A DNA stretch of 64,000 bases, taken from the NCBI GenBank assembly GCA_047972995.1, contig JBKEBD010000002.1, positions 124,001-188,000 of the forward strand, given 5' to 3'. A program made the translations under genes and the position numbers. Positions 53,269 to 61,435 of this stretch are shown piece by piece. The stretch's first letter is position 1, and each line of letters opens with the position of its first letter. The notes below the pieces were generated by a model, which was not told the DNA's origin, searched no databases, and saw only the letters and a program-made list of their open reading frames with translations. The DNA is from JBKEDC01 sp047972995. Its GTDB lineage: Bacteria > Bacteroidota > Bacteroidia > Bacteroidales > Prolixibacteraceae.

Positions 53269-53754
53269 TTAAAGTTGTTTATTATTTTTGGTAATAAGTC
53301 GGTCCATTTTTCCGCCCTTTATCTGCCCAATTACTACCCCAATCACAAAAGCTGGAGAATAAAAAGCAATGCTTGGAACACGAGGGAAAATCTTCACAGC
53401 TAGCAAGGCTGCAAACATGAAACCAAGTAGCCAATAAATACTTTGCATATAGGTGTGATACATGGGAGGGTAAAAACCATGAGCCTTTTTCAAATGCTGA
53501 TTAAGTTCCGCCTGAATATCATCGAGTGCTCTACGATGGGCGCCGGGTTCATCAATAGCTTGTTTAATGTTTGGCGCTTGTTGCTCCATTTTCTCGCGCA
53601 ATTTCGCACAAGAAGGACAGTCATCTGCCATTATGTCTATTCGTTCTGCATTTCTCAAATATTCTTCTATTCTGAAAAAACGAAGATCGCTTCCTTTGCT
53701 GTCTTTTATTTGTTCAAGCACACGGCTTTCAAAATCGGGGTACCAGTTGTTCAT
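53269..53754 (-). CDS. hypothetical membrane protein with N-terminal cysteine pair
   Basis: I do not recognise the family. The 161-residue protein has a soluble helical N-terminal part with a CPSC pair near residues 46-49 (DDCPSCAKLREKMEQQ) and a charged helix (about 60-95). Two membrane segments follow (SIYWLLGFMFAALLAVKIF, about 103-122, and SIAFYSPAFVIGVVIG, about 127-142), then a short basic tail. The CxxC could bind metal or act in redox. It is 115 bp upstream of the start side of its neighbours and appears to be transcribed alone. No function is proposed. Confidence 0.7.
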   Translation of the reverse strand: MNNWYPDFESRVLEQIKDSKGSDLRFFRIEEYLRNAERIDIMADDCPSCAKLREKMEQQAPNIKQAIDEPGAHRRALDDIQAELNQHLKKAHGFYPPMYHTYMQSIYWLLGFMFAALLAVKIFPRVPSIAFYSPAFVIGVVIGQIKGGKMDRLITKNNKQL

Positions 53755-53956
53755 GATAATGCTTTTATTACACCCAAAAGTAATAAATCATTAGAGTATT
53801 AGCGGGTTAAGTTTAATTTTTTTCAAACTAACTGCTAATTTAAAGTTTAAAACATATTTTTCTTTGAAAGTTTTTTTTTTAGAACAAATAATATATATAC
53901 CTTGTGCTCAGCAAGAAGAAAAAACTAACGTATTTATTTTTTAAAAAAACTAAGTC

Positions 53957-54259
53957 ATGAGTCTGAAAAAACAAGTTTTAAAGTCGAAGCCAATTACCAA
54001 AGTAACTTTCCGAGTAAGTAAAGAAATGGCTGAAAATGCTGAAAGTATTGCTATAGTAGGCGATTTTAACGAGTGGGATATTATTGCTACTCCGATGAAA
54101 AAGCTGAAAAATGGCGAATATTCAGTAGTTGTTGAACTAGAGCAAAATAAAACCTATGCTTTCCGCTATATTATTGATGGAGAATGGTATAACGAACTAG
54201 AAGCCGACGGCCAGGAAGCCAACGAATTTGGCAGCGAAAACAGTTTGGTTGCGGTGTAA
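53957..54259 (+). CDS. glycogen-binding-like (CBM48/AMPK1-CBM fold) small protein
   Basis: The 100-residue protein is a single isoamylase-N/AMPK-type glycogen-binding domain. Signature phrases are ESIAIVGDFNEWDIIATPMKKLKNGEYSV and KTYAFRYIIDGEWYNE, and the fold ends in ENSLVAV. In larger proteins this fold binds alpha-glucan; stand-alone copies such as this one occur widely in Bacteroidota with unproven function. It starts a rightward run of small envelope/stress genes, 145 bp before the YtxH gene. A near-consensus -7 string (TACCTTGT) lies about 50 bp upstream. Confidence 0.85.
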   Translation: MSLKKQVLKSKPITKVTFRVSKEMAENAESIAIVGDFNEWDIIATPMKKLKNGEYSVVVELEQNKTYAFRYIIDGEWYNELEADGQEANEFGSENSLVAV

Positions 54260-54404
54260 GCTTAAATAAATTAATTTTTGTGCTTTTATGCTAATTATTT
54301 CGGTGTTTGAAAACAATAACAGAAAGAGCATGGTTTTATCTGTGGATATTAAATATCTTTAGACGACAATTACAACAAAATTTTAATTATTAAAAACTAA
54401 AGTT

Positions 54405-54701
54405 ATGAGTACAAATAGAGTAATATTAGGCGCATTGGCAGGTTTAGCTGCAGGAGCAATTTTGGGCATTCTTTTAGCACCAGAAAAAGGTTCTGAAACA
54501 CGTAAGAAAATCGTGGATAAAAGCAATGACTGCCTTGACGATGTTAAAGATAAAGTTGATGAAATAGTAGATAGCTTGCAAGACCAAGTAGAGGTGGTGA
54601 AAGCTAAAGTGAAAGATGCTGAAACAAAGCTTAAAAACAAAGTAAAGGAAGTTGAAAAGCAAGTAGAAGATGCAGTGGCTGAGGAAGTTACTGAAGTATG
54701 A
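54405..54701 (+). CDS. YtxH-domain protein
   Basis: The 98-residue protein has a glycine/alanine-rich membrane segment (ILGALAGLAAGAILGILLAPEKG, about 6-28) ending in the hallmark LAPxxGxxTR (here LAPEKGSETRKK). A long charged coiled-coil helix follows (about 35-98). YtxH proteins are small stress-associated membrane proteins of unknown mechanism. It is 20 bp upstream of a holin-like gene, and the two plus the next gene probably form an operon. A TATCTTTA string at 54354-54361 (one off the -7 consensus) lies upstream. Confidence 0.85.
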   Translation: MSTNRVILGALAGLAAGAILGILLAPEKGSETRKKIVDKSNDCLDDVKDKVDEIVDSLQDQVEVVKAKVKDAETKLKNKVKEVEKQVEDAVAEEVTEV

Positions 54702-54721
54702 CACTAAACGCATCATAACAA

Positions 54722-55111
54722 ATGGAAAAAACAGGCGAATTTATTGAAGAACTCGTTGATAAAGGAAAAGATTTTTCTAAAACTTCAGCCGAAATCATTA
54801 AGCTAAAAATATTAGATAAGATGTCTGACATCTTATCTAATATAGTTTCTTGGGTGCCTATTATTTTGGTGTTCTTTTTGTGCTTCATGACCCTCAATTT
54901 TGGAGTATCTTATTTAATTGGAGAGCTAACTGATTGGGGAAATGCCGCGGGTTTCTTAATTGTAGCAGGTTTCTACTTGTTGCTAGGAATTATTTTGTGG
55001 CTGTTAAGAGAAAAATTCATCAAATCACCTATCATGGATTCGATTATACTATCGGTAATGAAAGATGACGAAGAACAAGATGAAGAAGTCACTTGCAAGG
55101 AGGAGAACTAA
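54722..55111 (+). CDS. phage-holin-superfamily (holin III-like) membrane protein
   Basis: The 129-residue protein has a soluble helical N-terminus (1-40), two membrane segments (SWVPIILVFFLCFMTLNFGVSYLI, about 43-66, and AAGFLIVAGFYLLLGIILWLL, about 75-95) and an acidic tail (DDEEQDEE). This layout matches cellular holin-superfamily proteins found beside YtxH genes in Bacteroidota. There is no prophage context here. Its TAA stop shares a base with the next gene's ATG (TAATG). Its function is unknown but likely concerns envelope stress. Confidence 0.75.
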   Translation: MEKTGEFIEELVDKGKDFSKTSAEIIKLKILDKMSDILSNIVSWVPIILVFFLCFMTLNFGVSYLIGELTDWGNAAGFLIVAGFYLLLGIILWLLREKFIKSPIMDSIILSVMKDDEEQDEEVTCKEEN

Positions 55112-55491
55112 TGGCAACAAAAGCACAAATTCAACTTAGAACACGCATTAAGCAGTTAAAAAGCGAACAAACTCAGCAGCGCAAAGAACTAACGGTTGTG
55201 TTGAAAGATGTGGCACAAGATTTTCAATCGGGAAATTTCATTAAGCAAGCAGTACACAGTTTGCTGAGAGATACAAATCTGCAAAAAGATTTCCTATCGA
55301 CAATTACTCCCATCGTTACTTCCTTTATTTCGGGCACTGTAATGCGAAAAACAAAACACACCAAAATAAGATTGCTAACAGCTATCGGTCAATTGGGAAT
55401 CAATGGCATTACAAGCACCTATGGCGATACCATTCAAAAATATGTGAAGGCCTATGCTAAAGTAGGCAAGAGTTTATTTACAAAAAAATAA
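55111..55491 (+). CDS. hypothetical helical protein of the YtxH/holin-like operon
   Basis: I do not recognise a named domain. I start at the ATG at 55111 because AGGAGGAG at 55098-55105 is a strong ribosome binding site and the stop of the upstream gene overlaps it. An ATG at 55093 lies within the upstream coding sequence and has no such site. The 126-residue product begins MATKAQIQLRTRIKQLKSEQTQQRKEL (basic coiled-coil). A middle region carries a hydrophobic patch (TPIVTSFISGTVMRK) and the chain ends KVGKSLFTKK. It is consistent with a third member of the small YtxH/holin-like envelope operon. Confidence 0.75.
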   Translation: MATKAQIQLRTRIKQLKSEQTQQRKELTVVLKDVAQDFQSGNFIKQAVHSLLRDTNLQKDFLSTITPIVTSFISGTVMRKTKHTKIRLLTAIGQLGINGITSTYGDTIQKYVKAYAKVGKSLFTKK

Positions 55492-55522
55492 AGCTAAACA
55501 ATCAACCTGTTTAGCTCTATTT
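55492..55522. terminator. intrinsic terminator after the YtxH/holin-like operon
   Basis: AGCTAAACA (55492-55500) pairs with TGTTTAGCT (55508-55516), a 9-bp stem with a 7-nt loop, followed by CTATTTGTATTTT. It starts directly at the stop codon of the operon's last gene. Confidence 0.75.
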
Positions 55523-55584
55523 GTATTTTAAGAGGATTCCTCTCTTTGTTTTCTGCTAGCTACTCCATTCGGACAATGGCAACA

Positions 55585-56424
55585 TTACAATCCTTTCGTA
55601 ATACGATCATAAGCCACAGCTCTAGTGAGTAACTCTTCAACGCCTTCAAGATGCAATTGATTAGGACCATCAGAGAAAGCTTTATCAGGATTAGGGTGTA
55701 CTTCGGCAAATATTCCATCAACACCAATAGAAAGTGCAGCGTTCATTAAATAAGGCACCATTTCGCGGTTTCCTCCGGTAGAGTTACCTTGCCCCGATGG
55801 TTTTTGCACGGCATGAGTGGCATCCATCACCACCGGATATCCAAACTTGCGCATTTCCACCAAGCCAGTCATATCTACCACCAAATTATTATAGCCGAAA
55901 GTTGTGCCTCGCTCGCAAAGCAAGATCTTAGTATTACCTGTGCTTTCTAGCTTCTTCACAATATTTCCCATGTCCCAAGGAGCTAGAAACTGACCTTTCT
56001 TCACGTTTACCGCTTTGCCTGTTTTGCCTGCCTCAAGCAATAAATCGGTTTGGCGACAAAGGAATGCCGGAATTTGCAACATATCGACCACCTCAGCCGC
56101 TCGCTCGCATTGCGATGCCTCGTGAATGTCGGTGATAATGGGTAAGTCAAGCTCTGTTTTTATAGCTTGCAGCACTTTCAAACCTTCGTTACTACCAATG
56201 CCACGCGGTGCATCAACCGAAGTGCGATTAGCTTTGTCGAAGCTCGATTTAAATACATAATCAATGCCCAAATTAGCGCAAATTCTCTTTAGCTGGCTAG
56301 CCACTTGATAGCACATTTCATACGATTCTATGGCACAAGGACCCGCAATGAGAGTGAATTTACCTGTTCCAAAGGAAACTTGGTCGTTTATCTTTACTTC
56401 TTTTACTGTTGAAATCATGTTCAT
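55585..56424 (-). CDS. kdsA: 3-deoxy-8-phosphooctulonate (KDO-8P) synthase
   Basis: KdsA condenses phosphoenolpyruvate and arabinose-5-phosphate to KDO-8-phosphate for lipid A core synthesis. The 279-residue protein has GPCAIESYEMCYQVASQLK, YVFKSSFDKANRTS, PIITDIHEASQCE, FLCRQTDLL, VNVKKGQFLAPWDM, CERGTTFGYNNLVVDM, DATHAVQKPSGQGNSTGG and EVHPNPDKAFSDGPNQL, all expected active-site blocks. It follows kdsD by 11 bp, so arabinose-5-phosphate production and use are encoded together. Confidence 0.98.
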   Translation of the reverse strand: MNMISTVKEVKINDQVSFGTGKFTLIAGPCAIESYEMCYQVASQLKRICANLGIDYVFKSSFDKANRTSVDAPRGIGSNEGLKVLQAIKTELDLPIITDIHEASQCERAAEVVDMLQIPAFLCRQTDLLLEAGKTGKAVNVKKGQFLAPWDMGNIVKKLESTGNTKILLCERGTTFGYNNLVVDMTGLVEMRKFGYPVVMDATHAVQKPSGQGNSTGGNREMVPYLMNAALSIGVDGIFAEVHPNPDKAFSDGPNQLHLEGVEELLTRAVAYDRITKGL

Positions 56425-56435
56425 AGTTATTAAGG

Positions 56436-57383
56436 TTATCCAAAATCATGCAAATCATGGAGGCTTACCATGCCCACCACTTCATTTTGATTTATCACAG
56501 GAATAACCGTTATTTTCTTGTTTTCCATTTGTTTTAATACGTCGAATGCTAGTTCAGTTTGCTTCACCGAGGTAAATTGGCGTGTCATAATTTGGCTCAT
56601 GGGAGTTTTAAACACTTGCTCCTTATTGGCATTCACGGCACGGCGCACATCGCCATCGGTAATGATACCCACCATCTGATTATTTTCCATTACGCACACA
56701 GCACCCAACCCGCTCGAAGAAATGTTGGTGAGCAAAACATTGAAGTTGTCGTGAAGTTGAAGGGTGGGAATATCAGTTCGCATAACATCGGATATGCGCA
56801 TGAGCAAGCGGCGACCAATAGCTCCACCGGGATGATAAAGTGCAAAATTTTCTACTTTAAACTTACGGAGTTTCATCACTTCCACAGCAATTAAATCGCC
56901 CATAATAAGACAAACAGTAGAGCTAGTGGTAGGGGCTAGATTTAGCGGACAAAGTTCTGCATTAATGTGCGTACTTACCACAACATCTGACGATTCTGCC
57001 AAAGGCGAATGTACATTACCAGTTAGCGCAATGATGGTTGCTCCAATCTGATGAATAGCGGGCAAGATACTCACCAATTCTTTCGATGTGCCACTGTTAG
57101 AAATGGCAATCACCACATCGTCGGAACTCACCATACCTAAATCGCCATGAATGGCCTCGGTAGAGTGCATGAAAAAAGAGGGGGTGCCTGTAGAAGCAAA
57201 GGTAGCGGCTAGTTTGGTACCAATATGACCTGTTTTCCCTACTCCTGTAACTACTAATTTTCCTTTGGCTTGAAAGATTGTTTCTACAGCCTGTTGGAAG
57301 GCGTTGTTAATGTGACTTTCACTAGCTGCTATTTCAGCAATGAGCTTTTGTAAATTTTCTTTTGCTCCTTCAATGATCGACAT
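56436..57383 (-). CDS. kdsD: arabinose-5-phosphate isomerase (KpsF/GutQ family)
   Basis: This enzyme isomerises ribulose-5-phosphate to arabinose-5-phosphate, the KDO precursor. The 315-residue protein has an N-terminal SIS sugar isomerase domain (VVTGVGKTGHIGTKLAATFASTGTPSFF; AISNSGTSKELVSILP; about 30-170) and the family phrase FALYHPGGAIGRRLLM. Two CBS domains follow (about 205-315), ending VIPVINQNEVVGMVSLHDLHDFG. Length and order are canonical. It is the first gene of a two-gene operon with kdsA and has an exact -7 box at 57416-57423. Confidence 0.95.
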   Translation of the reverse strand: MSIIEGAKENLQKLIAEIAASESHINNAFQQAVETIFQAKGKLVVTGVGKTGHIGTKLAATFASTGTPSFFMHSTEAIHGDLGMVSSDDVVIAISNSGTSKELVSILPAIHQIGATIIALTGNVHSPLAESSDVVVSTHINAELCPLNLAPTTSSTVCLIMGDLIAVEVMKLRKFKVENFALYHPGGAIGRRLLMRISDVMRTDIPTLQLHDNFNVLLTNISSSGLGAVCVMENNQMVGIITDGDVRRAVNANKEQVFKTPMSQIMTRQFTSVKQTELAFDVLKQMENKKITVIPVINQNEVVGMVSLHDLHDFG

Positions 57384-57415
57384 AAGCTTGTTTTTTTGAG
57401 GTCTTAAATCAATTA

Positions 57416-57423
57416 CAAAGGTA
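57416..57423 (-). promoter_or_regulatory. -7 promoter box for kdsD-kdsA
   Basis: The minus strand reads TACCTTTG, an exact TAnnTTTG match about 33 bp upstream of the kdsD ATG. Confidence 0.62.
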
Positions 57424-57466
57424 TGTTTTTAAATTGAAGAGGGGAAGTTTGTAGCGTTTTTGAGTT

Positions 57467-58414
57467 TTACACTTTCTCTACTCCTAAGTGAAATAAGGCA
57501 TCGCCTTGGGTAACAATGGGAGAATGGCTCATGCCAATAATGTGAGCGTTTTGCTTGGCTTTCACCAAATATTCTACCTTACCATAAGGATCGGATATAC
57601 TGCCAATGGTTTGCCCTTTATTGATATATTCTCCATCTTTCACAAAGGCATGAAAAAGTCCCGAATGACGTGCTCGCTGCCAATTCGATTCTGAAATCAA
57701 AATGGCTTCTCGCTTGGCCGGAGTCATGATGTCTTCAAAATTGCGCATTCCAATATGGTGCATCACACGCATGATACCTTGCAAGCCAGCTTCGGTTACT
57801 CCTTTCGAAAAGTTTAGTGCTTTCCCACCTTCAAATAACAATACTTTTTTGCCTAATCGAGTGGACGATTCACGAAATGATTTATCGCGATTGGGAGCCA
57901 ATACTACATATTTAGGATTGAACACTTCCGCCAACTCTAATAATTCAGGATAGTCTCTACTCACCCGAATTTGAGGAATATTATTGCGAAATGAACCTCC
58001 AGTGTGAAAGTCGATACAATAGTCAATGTGGGGCACGATCTCTTGCATGAAGGTGTGGGCAAACTGATTTGCTAAAGAACCAGCTTTCGAACCGGGAAAG
58101 AAGCGATTAAGGTCTTTACCATCGGGAAACTCTCGGGTTTTATTTAAAAAACCAAGCACATTGAGCACTGGAATGGCAATTACAGTACCACATTCGGGCT
58201 TAGTAATGTTTTCCTTAATGGCGCGACGCACAATTTCTACACCATTTACTTCGTCGCCGTGAATACCAGCACAAATTAATAAAGTTGGTCCAGGCTTTTT
58301 GCCACGTTCAATAAGCACAGGCACTTCAATTTTGGTGTGTGTGTGCAAGCGGGCAGTTTCTAACGTGAGATAAGTAGAACTTCCCTTTTGGATATCATGT
58401 CCGAGTATTTTCAT
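57467..58414 (-). CDS. succinylglutamate desuccinylase/aspartoacylase-like deacylase
   Basis: The 315-residue protein belongs to the AstE/AspA branch of M14-like zinc hydrolases, which remove acyl groups from N-acyl amino acids or peptides. Zinc ligands H52 and E55 are in AGIHGDEVNGVEIVR and the third is in the later HYD-like DYCIDFHTGG (near 147); NTPFPDGKDLNR-like EFPDGKDLNRFFPG is also present. A C-terminal beta domain carries KDGEYINKGQTIGSISDPYGK, resembling a biotinyl/lipoyl-like fold. It lies 79 bp downstream of rimK, with a hairpin in the gap. In context it may act on a RimK product; that is inference. Confidence 0.87.
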   Translation of the reverse strand: MKILGHDIQKGSSTYLTLETARLHTHTKIEVPVLIERGKKPGPTLLICAGIHGDEVNGVEIVRRAIKENITKPECGTVIAIPVLNVLGFLNKTREFPDGKDLNRFFPGSKAGSLANQFAHTFMQEIVPHIDYCIDFHTGGSFRNNIPQIRVSRDYPELLELAEVFNPKYVVLAPNRDKSFRESSTRLGKKVLLFEGGKALNFSKGVTEAGLQGIMRVMHHIGMRNFEDIMTPAKREAILISESNWQRARHSGLFHAFVKDGEYINKGQTIGSISDPYGKVEYLVKAKQNAHIIGMSHSPIVTQGDALFHLGVEKV

Positions 58415-58433
58415 GCTATTGTGTTGTTATTTG

Positions 58434-58486
58434 GCTTTGCGGTTTATTTAGTTTCCCAGTTGTGTGTAGTAAATTAACCGCAAAGC
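58434..58486 (-). terminator. hairpin between rimK and the deacylase gene
   Basis: GCTTTGCGGTT (58434-58444) and AACCGCAAAGC (58476-58486) form an 11-bp stem, extended by AT pairs, around a 31-nt loop. There is no clear T-run on the minus strand, so it may be a weak terminator or a processing/stability hairpin rather than a full stop between the two genes. Confidence 0.45.
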
Positions 58487-58493
58487 AATTTAT

Positions 58494-59378
58494 TTAAGCA
58501 TTTCGTTCAATATAGCGGATGATGCTTTTGGCAATATCAACACCCGTGGCACTTTCAATACCTTCCAAGCCGGGAGATGAGTTTACTTCCATGATTAACG
58601 GACCATCTTTACCTTGCAACATATCGACACCAGCAACACCTAAGCCCATTACTCGTGCAGCTTTCAGTGCTGCATTTTCTTCCTCATCGGTAAGTTCAAT
58701 TATCTGAGCACTTCCCCCGCGGTGCAGATTCGAACGAAATTCTCCTTCTTTGCCTGTACGTTTCATAGCTCCTACCACCACGCCATCTACCACAAAGGCA
58801 CGAATGTCTGCCCCTTTGGCTTCTTCAATGAACTCTTGTGCAATTACGCGCACTTTCAAACCATTGAAGGCATCGAGCACCGATTCTGCGGCATTATTGG
58901 TTTCAGCCAATACTACACCCACACCTTGTGTGCCTTCCAACAGTTTTATTACCATTGGAGCACCGCCAACACCTTCAATTACATCGCTTACATTTTTGCT
59001 GTAGTTGGTGAAAACTGTTTTGGGCAATCCTAAACCAGCACGCGAAAGAATTTGAAGGCTTCGCAGTTTATCGCGCGAGCGACCTAATGCCACCGATTCA
59101 GTGGCGGTGAATACTTTCATCATTTCAAATTGACGCACAACAGCAGTACCAAAGAAGGTGATGGATGCCCCAATACGAGGAATAATTGCATCAATATCAT
59201 CGAGCACTTCTCCTTTATAGATGATGTGTGGATTCTTCTTTTCAATTACTAAGTCGCATTTAGAGTGGTCGATAACCATCATGGTATGCCCTCTTTTTTC
59301 GCCAGCTTCAACTAATCGGCGAGTAGAATATAATCGTGGATTGCGCGATAAAACTGCAATTTTCATATGTTTCTTCAT
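58494..59378 (-). CDS. rimK: RimK-family ATP-grasp amino-acid ligase
   Basis: RimK enzymes add glutamate residues to a C-terminal carboxylate (in E. coli, ribosomal protein S6). The 294-residue protein has the RimK N-terminal LSRNPRLYSTRRLVEAGEKRGH and IDAIIPRIGASITFFGTAVVRQFE. The ATP-grasp core is GAPMVIKLLEGTQGVGVVLAE and AQEFIEEAKGADIRAFVVDG, and the metal site is PLIMEVNSSPGLEGIE. Length is near the usual 300. The start could also be MKIAVLSRN four codons later. It is 22 bp downstream of a RimB-like peptidase gene, as in the rim loci of other bacteria, and upstream of a deacylase. The target protein or metabolite here is unknown. Confidence 0.9.
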   Translation of the reverse strand: MKKHMKIAVLSRNPRLYSTRRLVEAGEKRGHTMMVIDHSKCDLVIEKKNPHIIYKGEVLDDIDAIIPRIGASITFFGTAVVRQFEMMKVFTATESVALGRSRDKLRSLQILSRAGLGLPKTVFTNYSKNVSDVIEGVGGAPMVIKLLEGTQGVGVVLAETNNAAESVLDAFNGLKVRVIAQEFIEEAKGADIRAFVVDGVVVGAMKRTGKEGEFRSNLHRGGSAQIIELTDEEENAALKAARVMGLGVAGVDMLQGKDGPLIMEVNSSPGLEGIESATGVDIAKSIIRYIERNA

Positions 59379-59400
59379 GGAAATAATGGATATTAGATTT

Positions 59401-59889
59401 TTAGACTTTAGATATTAGACTGCTCACGTGCAGTAACTCAGTATCGACCACAAATTTTCCTTGTAGAAATCGGCGACCAATCAGCACGCTATACTTCATT
59501 TTGCTACGTTCAGTAAGTGTAAGGTGAATGGGATATTCTTTCCCAAACAAAAGAATTGAGGTTTTCACTTTATATCGACTCTCGACAATGCCGTTTGAAC
59601 TACGTACTTTTTTAATGGAATAATTGGAGAAATAAAGCTCCTTTTCGTTGTATTCCAGGTGCGTAGGGTCGAGAAATTGACAGCAAAGTTGCATTTCGCC
59701 GTTTTGTTCCACTTCGTTTACTTCATGACAATGAATGCTACTTGTGTAAGCTCCGGTGTCAATTTTAACCTCAATGTCTTCTAATTGGAGTTTTGGAAAA
59801 TCAACAATTTCCCGCCTACCAATGGTTAGTTTTAATTTGTTCAATTCTTTAAAAATAAAGTGTATTACAACTTTAATGCGTATATTCAC
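59401..59889 (-). CDS. RimB-like retropepsin-fold peptidase (ATP-dependent zinc protease family)
   Basis: The 162-residue protein carries the PF05618-type signature IGRREIVDFPKLQLEDIEVKIDTGAYTSS, with the catalytic Asp in D44-T45-G46, then later MKYSVLIGRRFLQGKFVVDT. Such proteins pair with RimK and trim poly-glutamate tails (RimB in pseudomonads). The first 20 residues (MNIRIKVVIHFIFKELNKLK) lie outside the usual domain. A TTG at the LNKLKL position would give a family-like start, so the N-terminus is uncertain. It is the first gene of the rimB-rimK group. Confidence 0.82.
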   Translation of the reverse strand: MNIRIKVVIHFIFKELNKLKLTIGRREIVDFPKLQLEDIEVKIDTGAYTSSIHCHEVNEVEQNGEMQLCCQFLDPTHLEYNEKELYFSNYSIKKVRSSNGIVESRYKVKTSILLFGKEYPIHLTLTERSKMKYSVLIGRRFLQGKFVVDTELLHVSSLISKV

Positions 59890-60094
59890 AAATGATTAGC
59901 TTGTTGAAATAAGTATTTCACAGCATTAAAATAGCTCGCTATTTTGTTGATTCTGCAAATGAAGTTTATTTTTTGAATATTAACACCCATTAAATTATAT
60001 TTATTTGTTAAAATTATATTTACCACTTGTGCAGCCAATTCTATTTTTTAAATAGATAGGTATATGTACATATGGTCGACTTGCATATTCCCCT

Positions 60095-60102
60095 TATCTT
60101 TG
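60095..60102 (+). promoter_or_regulatory. -7 promoter box for the cysteate synthase gene
   Basis: TATCTTTG matches TAnnTTTG exactly and lies 25 bp before the ATG at 60128. A properly spaced -33 box is not evident. The rest of the 59890-60127 gap is featureless and AT-rich. Confidence 0.6.
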
Positions 60103-60127
60103 TTTTTCATTATTTAAGCAGGTAAAA

Positions 60128-61435
60128 ATGACACAAAACAAGAAGACCAGTTACAAACTGCAATCGCTGCAAAGTGGTGTTATCTTTGAAGATAACTACT
60201 GGATGCTCGACCCTAAAGACGAGCCTACGCCTACGCTCATTAGAGCTATATACGACAAAAAACAACTTACCGTGGGCGATGATGCTGAAGGACTGTATAA
60301 ATATGCCGATTGGTTGCCTATCATTCGCCAACTGAAAGGTTCGGCAGCTCCTGTAACCTACAAAAGTGAAGGTTTAGCAAAAGAGCTTGGTCTGAATAAT
60401 TTGTGGATTACCTTTAGTGGGTATAATCCAGCCATTGGCGCTCACATTCGCACCTGTTCTTTCAAGGAAACTGAAGCTTATTCGGTGTGCGGACGAATGC
60501 ATGAAGATGAAAAACGTGTGCTTGTGGTGGCTTCTGCCGGAAACACGGCTCGCGCTTTTGCTCAGGTGTGTTCCGACAATAATATTCCTTTGTTGCTCTG
60601 CGTGCCCGAAGATAATATTTCAGCGCTCTATTTTGATGCACCATTAAACGACTGTGTGAAGCTTGTGGTGGCAAAATCGGGTGGTGATTATTACGATGCT
60701 ATTCATATTTCGAATGTGGTGGTGAAGAGTGAAAAATTCTTTGCCGAAGGTGGAGCAAAAAATGTGGCTCGTCGCGATGGTATGGCTACAACGGTGCTTT
60801 CAGCAGTAACTACTATCGGCAAGATTCCTGATTTTTATTTTCAAGCTGTGGGTAGTGGCACAGGTGCCATTGCAGCTTGGGAAGCTAATTTGCGCTTTAT
60901 TGAAGATGGTAGGTTTGGAACAAACAAAATGCGTTTGATGGTAGCACAAAATGCACCTTTCCTACCAATTTATGATGCATGGAAGGCCGACAGTCGTGTC
61001 ATGCTTCCGCTTGATGATGATGAAGCTCGCAAGCAAGTAGAAGAAATTGATGCTAAGGTGCTATCGAACCGTAAACCTCCATATGGCATTGTGGGAGGTT
61101 TGTATGATGCGCTAAAAGAAACTAATGGCGATGTGCTGGTAGCAGATAATGAAAGCATTAGAGCGTGTGCCAAAATGTTTGAAACTGCCGAAGGTGTGGA
61201 TATTCATCCTGCCGCATCCGCAGCCGTGGCAACTCTCATTGATGCTAAAGCTAAAGGAACGGTGGGTGCCGACGATCTTATCATGCTCAACATTACAGGT
61301 GGGGGCGAAGAAAAATATAAGCAAGCACATCAGGTGCATTATCTCAAACCCCACATTGTGTTTGAACTTAACGCTACCGAAGAATTTATTTTGAACGAGG
61401 TGAGCAGTTTGTTTGGTTTTTCACTAATAAACTGA
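60128..61435 (+). CDS. PLP-dependent cysteate synthase (threonine-synthase-like)
   Basis: Cysteate synthase makes L-cysteate from phosphoserine and sulfite. In Bacteroidota the product feeds sulfonolipid (capnine) synthesis. The 435-residue protein has the family block ITFSGYNPAIGAHIRTCSFKETEAY, with PLP lysine K113 in SFKE, then VVASAGNTARAFAQVC, LLCVPEDNISALYF, FQAVGSGTGAIAAWEA and NITGGGEEKY. The N-terminal YWMLDPKDEPTPTLIRAIY also fits cysteate rather than ordinary threonine synthase. It stands alone with its own -7 box. Its TGA stop (61433-61435) lies inside a family A element. Before insertion the frame would have read on for ten codons (SITPNSIKAS), so the C-terminus has been rewritten. 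Plain threonine synthase is the main alternative. Confidence 0.86.
   Translation: MTQNKKTSYKLQSLQSGVIFEDNYWMLDPKDEPTPTLIRAIYDKKQLTVGDDAEGLYKYADWLPIIRQLKGSAAPVTYKSEGLAKELGLNNLWITFSGYNPAIGAHIRTCSFKETEAYSVCGRMHEDEKRVLVVASAGNTARAFAQVCSDNNIPLLLCVPEDNISALYFDAPLNDCVKLVVAKSGGDYYDAIHISNVVVKSEKFFAEGGAKNVARRDGMATTVLSAVTTIGKIPDFYFQAVGSGTGAIAAWEANLRFIEDGRFGTNKMRLMVAQNAPFLPIYDAWKADSRVMLPLDDDEARKQVEEIDAKVLSNRKPPYGIVGGLYDALKETNGDVLVADNESIRACAKMFETAEGVDIHPAASAAVATLIDAKAKGTVGADDLIMLNITGGGEEKYKQAHQVHYLKPHIVFELNATEEFILNEVSSLFGFSLIN

Noticed and set aside
55093..55110. Upstream ATG at 55093 for the third gene of the YtxH/holin-like operon
   Set aside because: AGGAGGAG sits after it and directly before the ATG at 55111, which also shares a base with the upstream stop codon.
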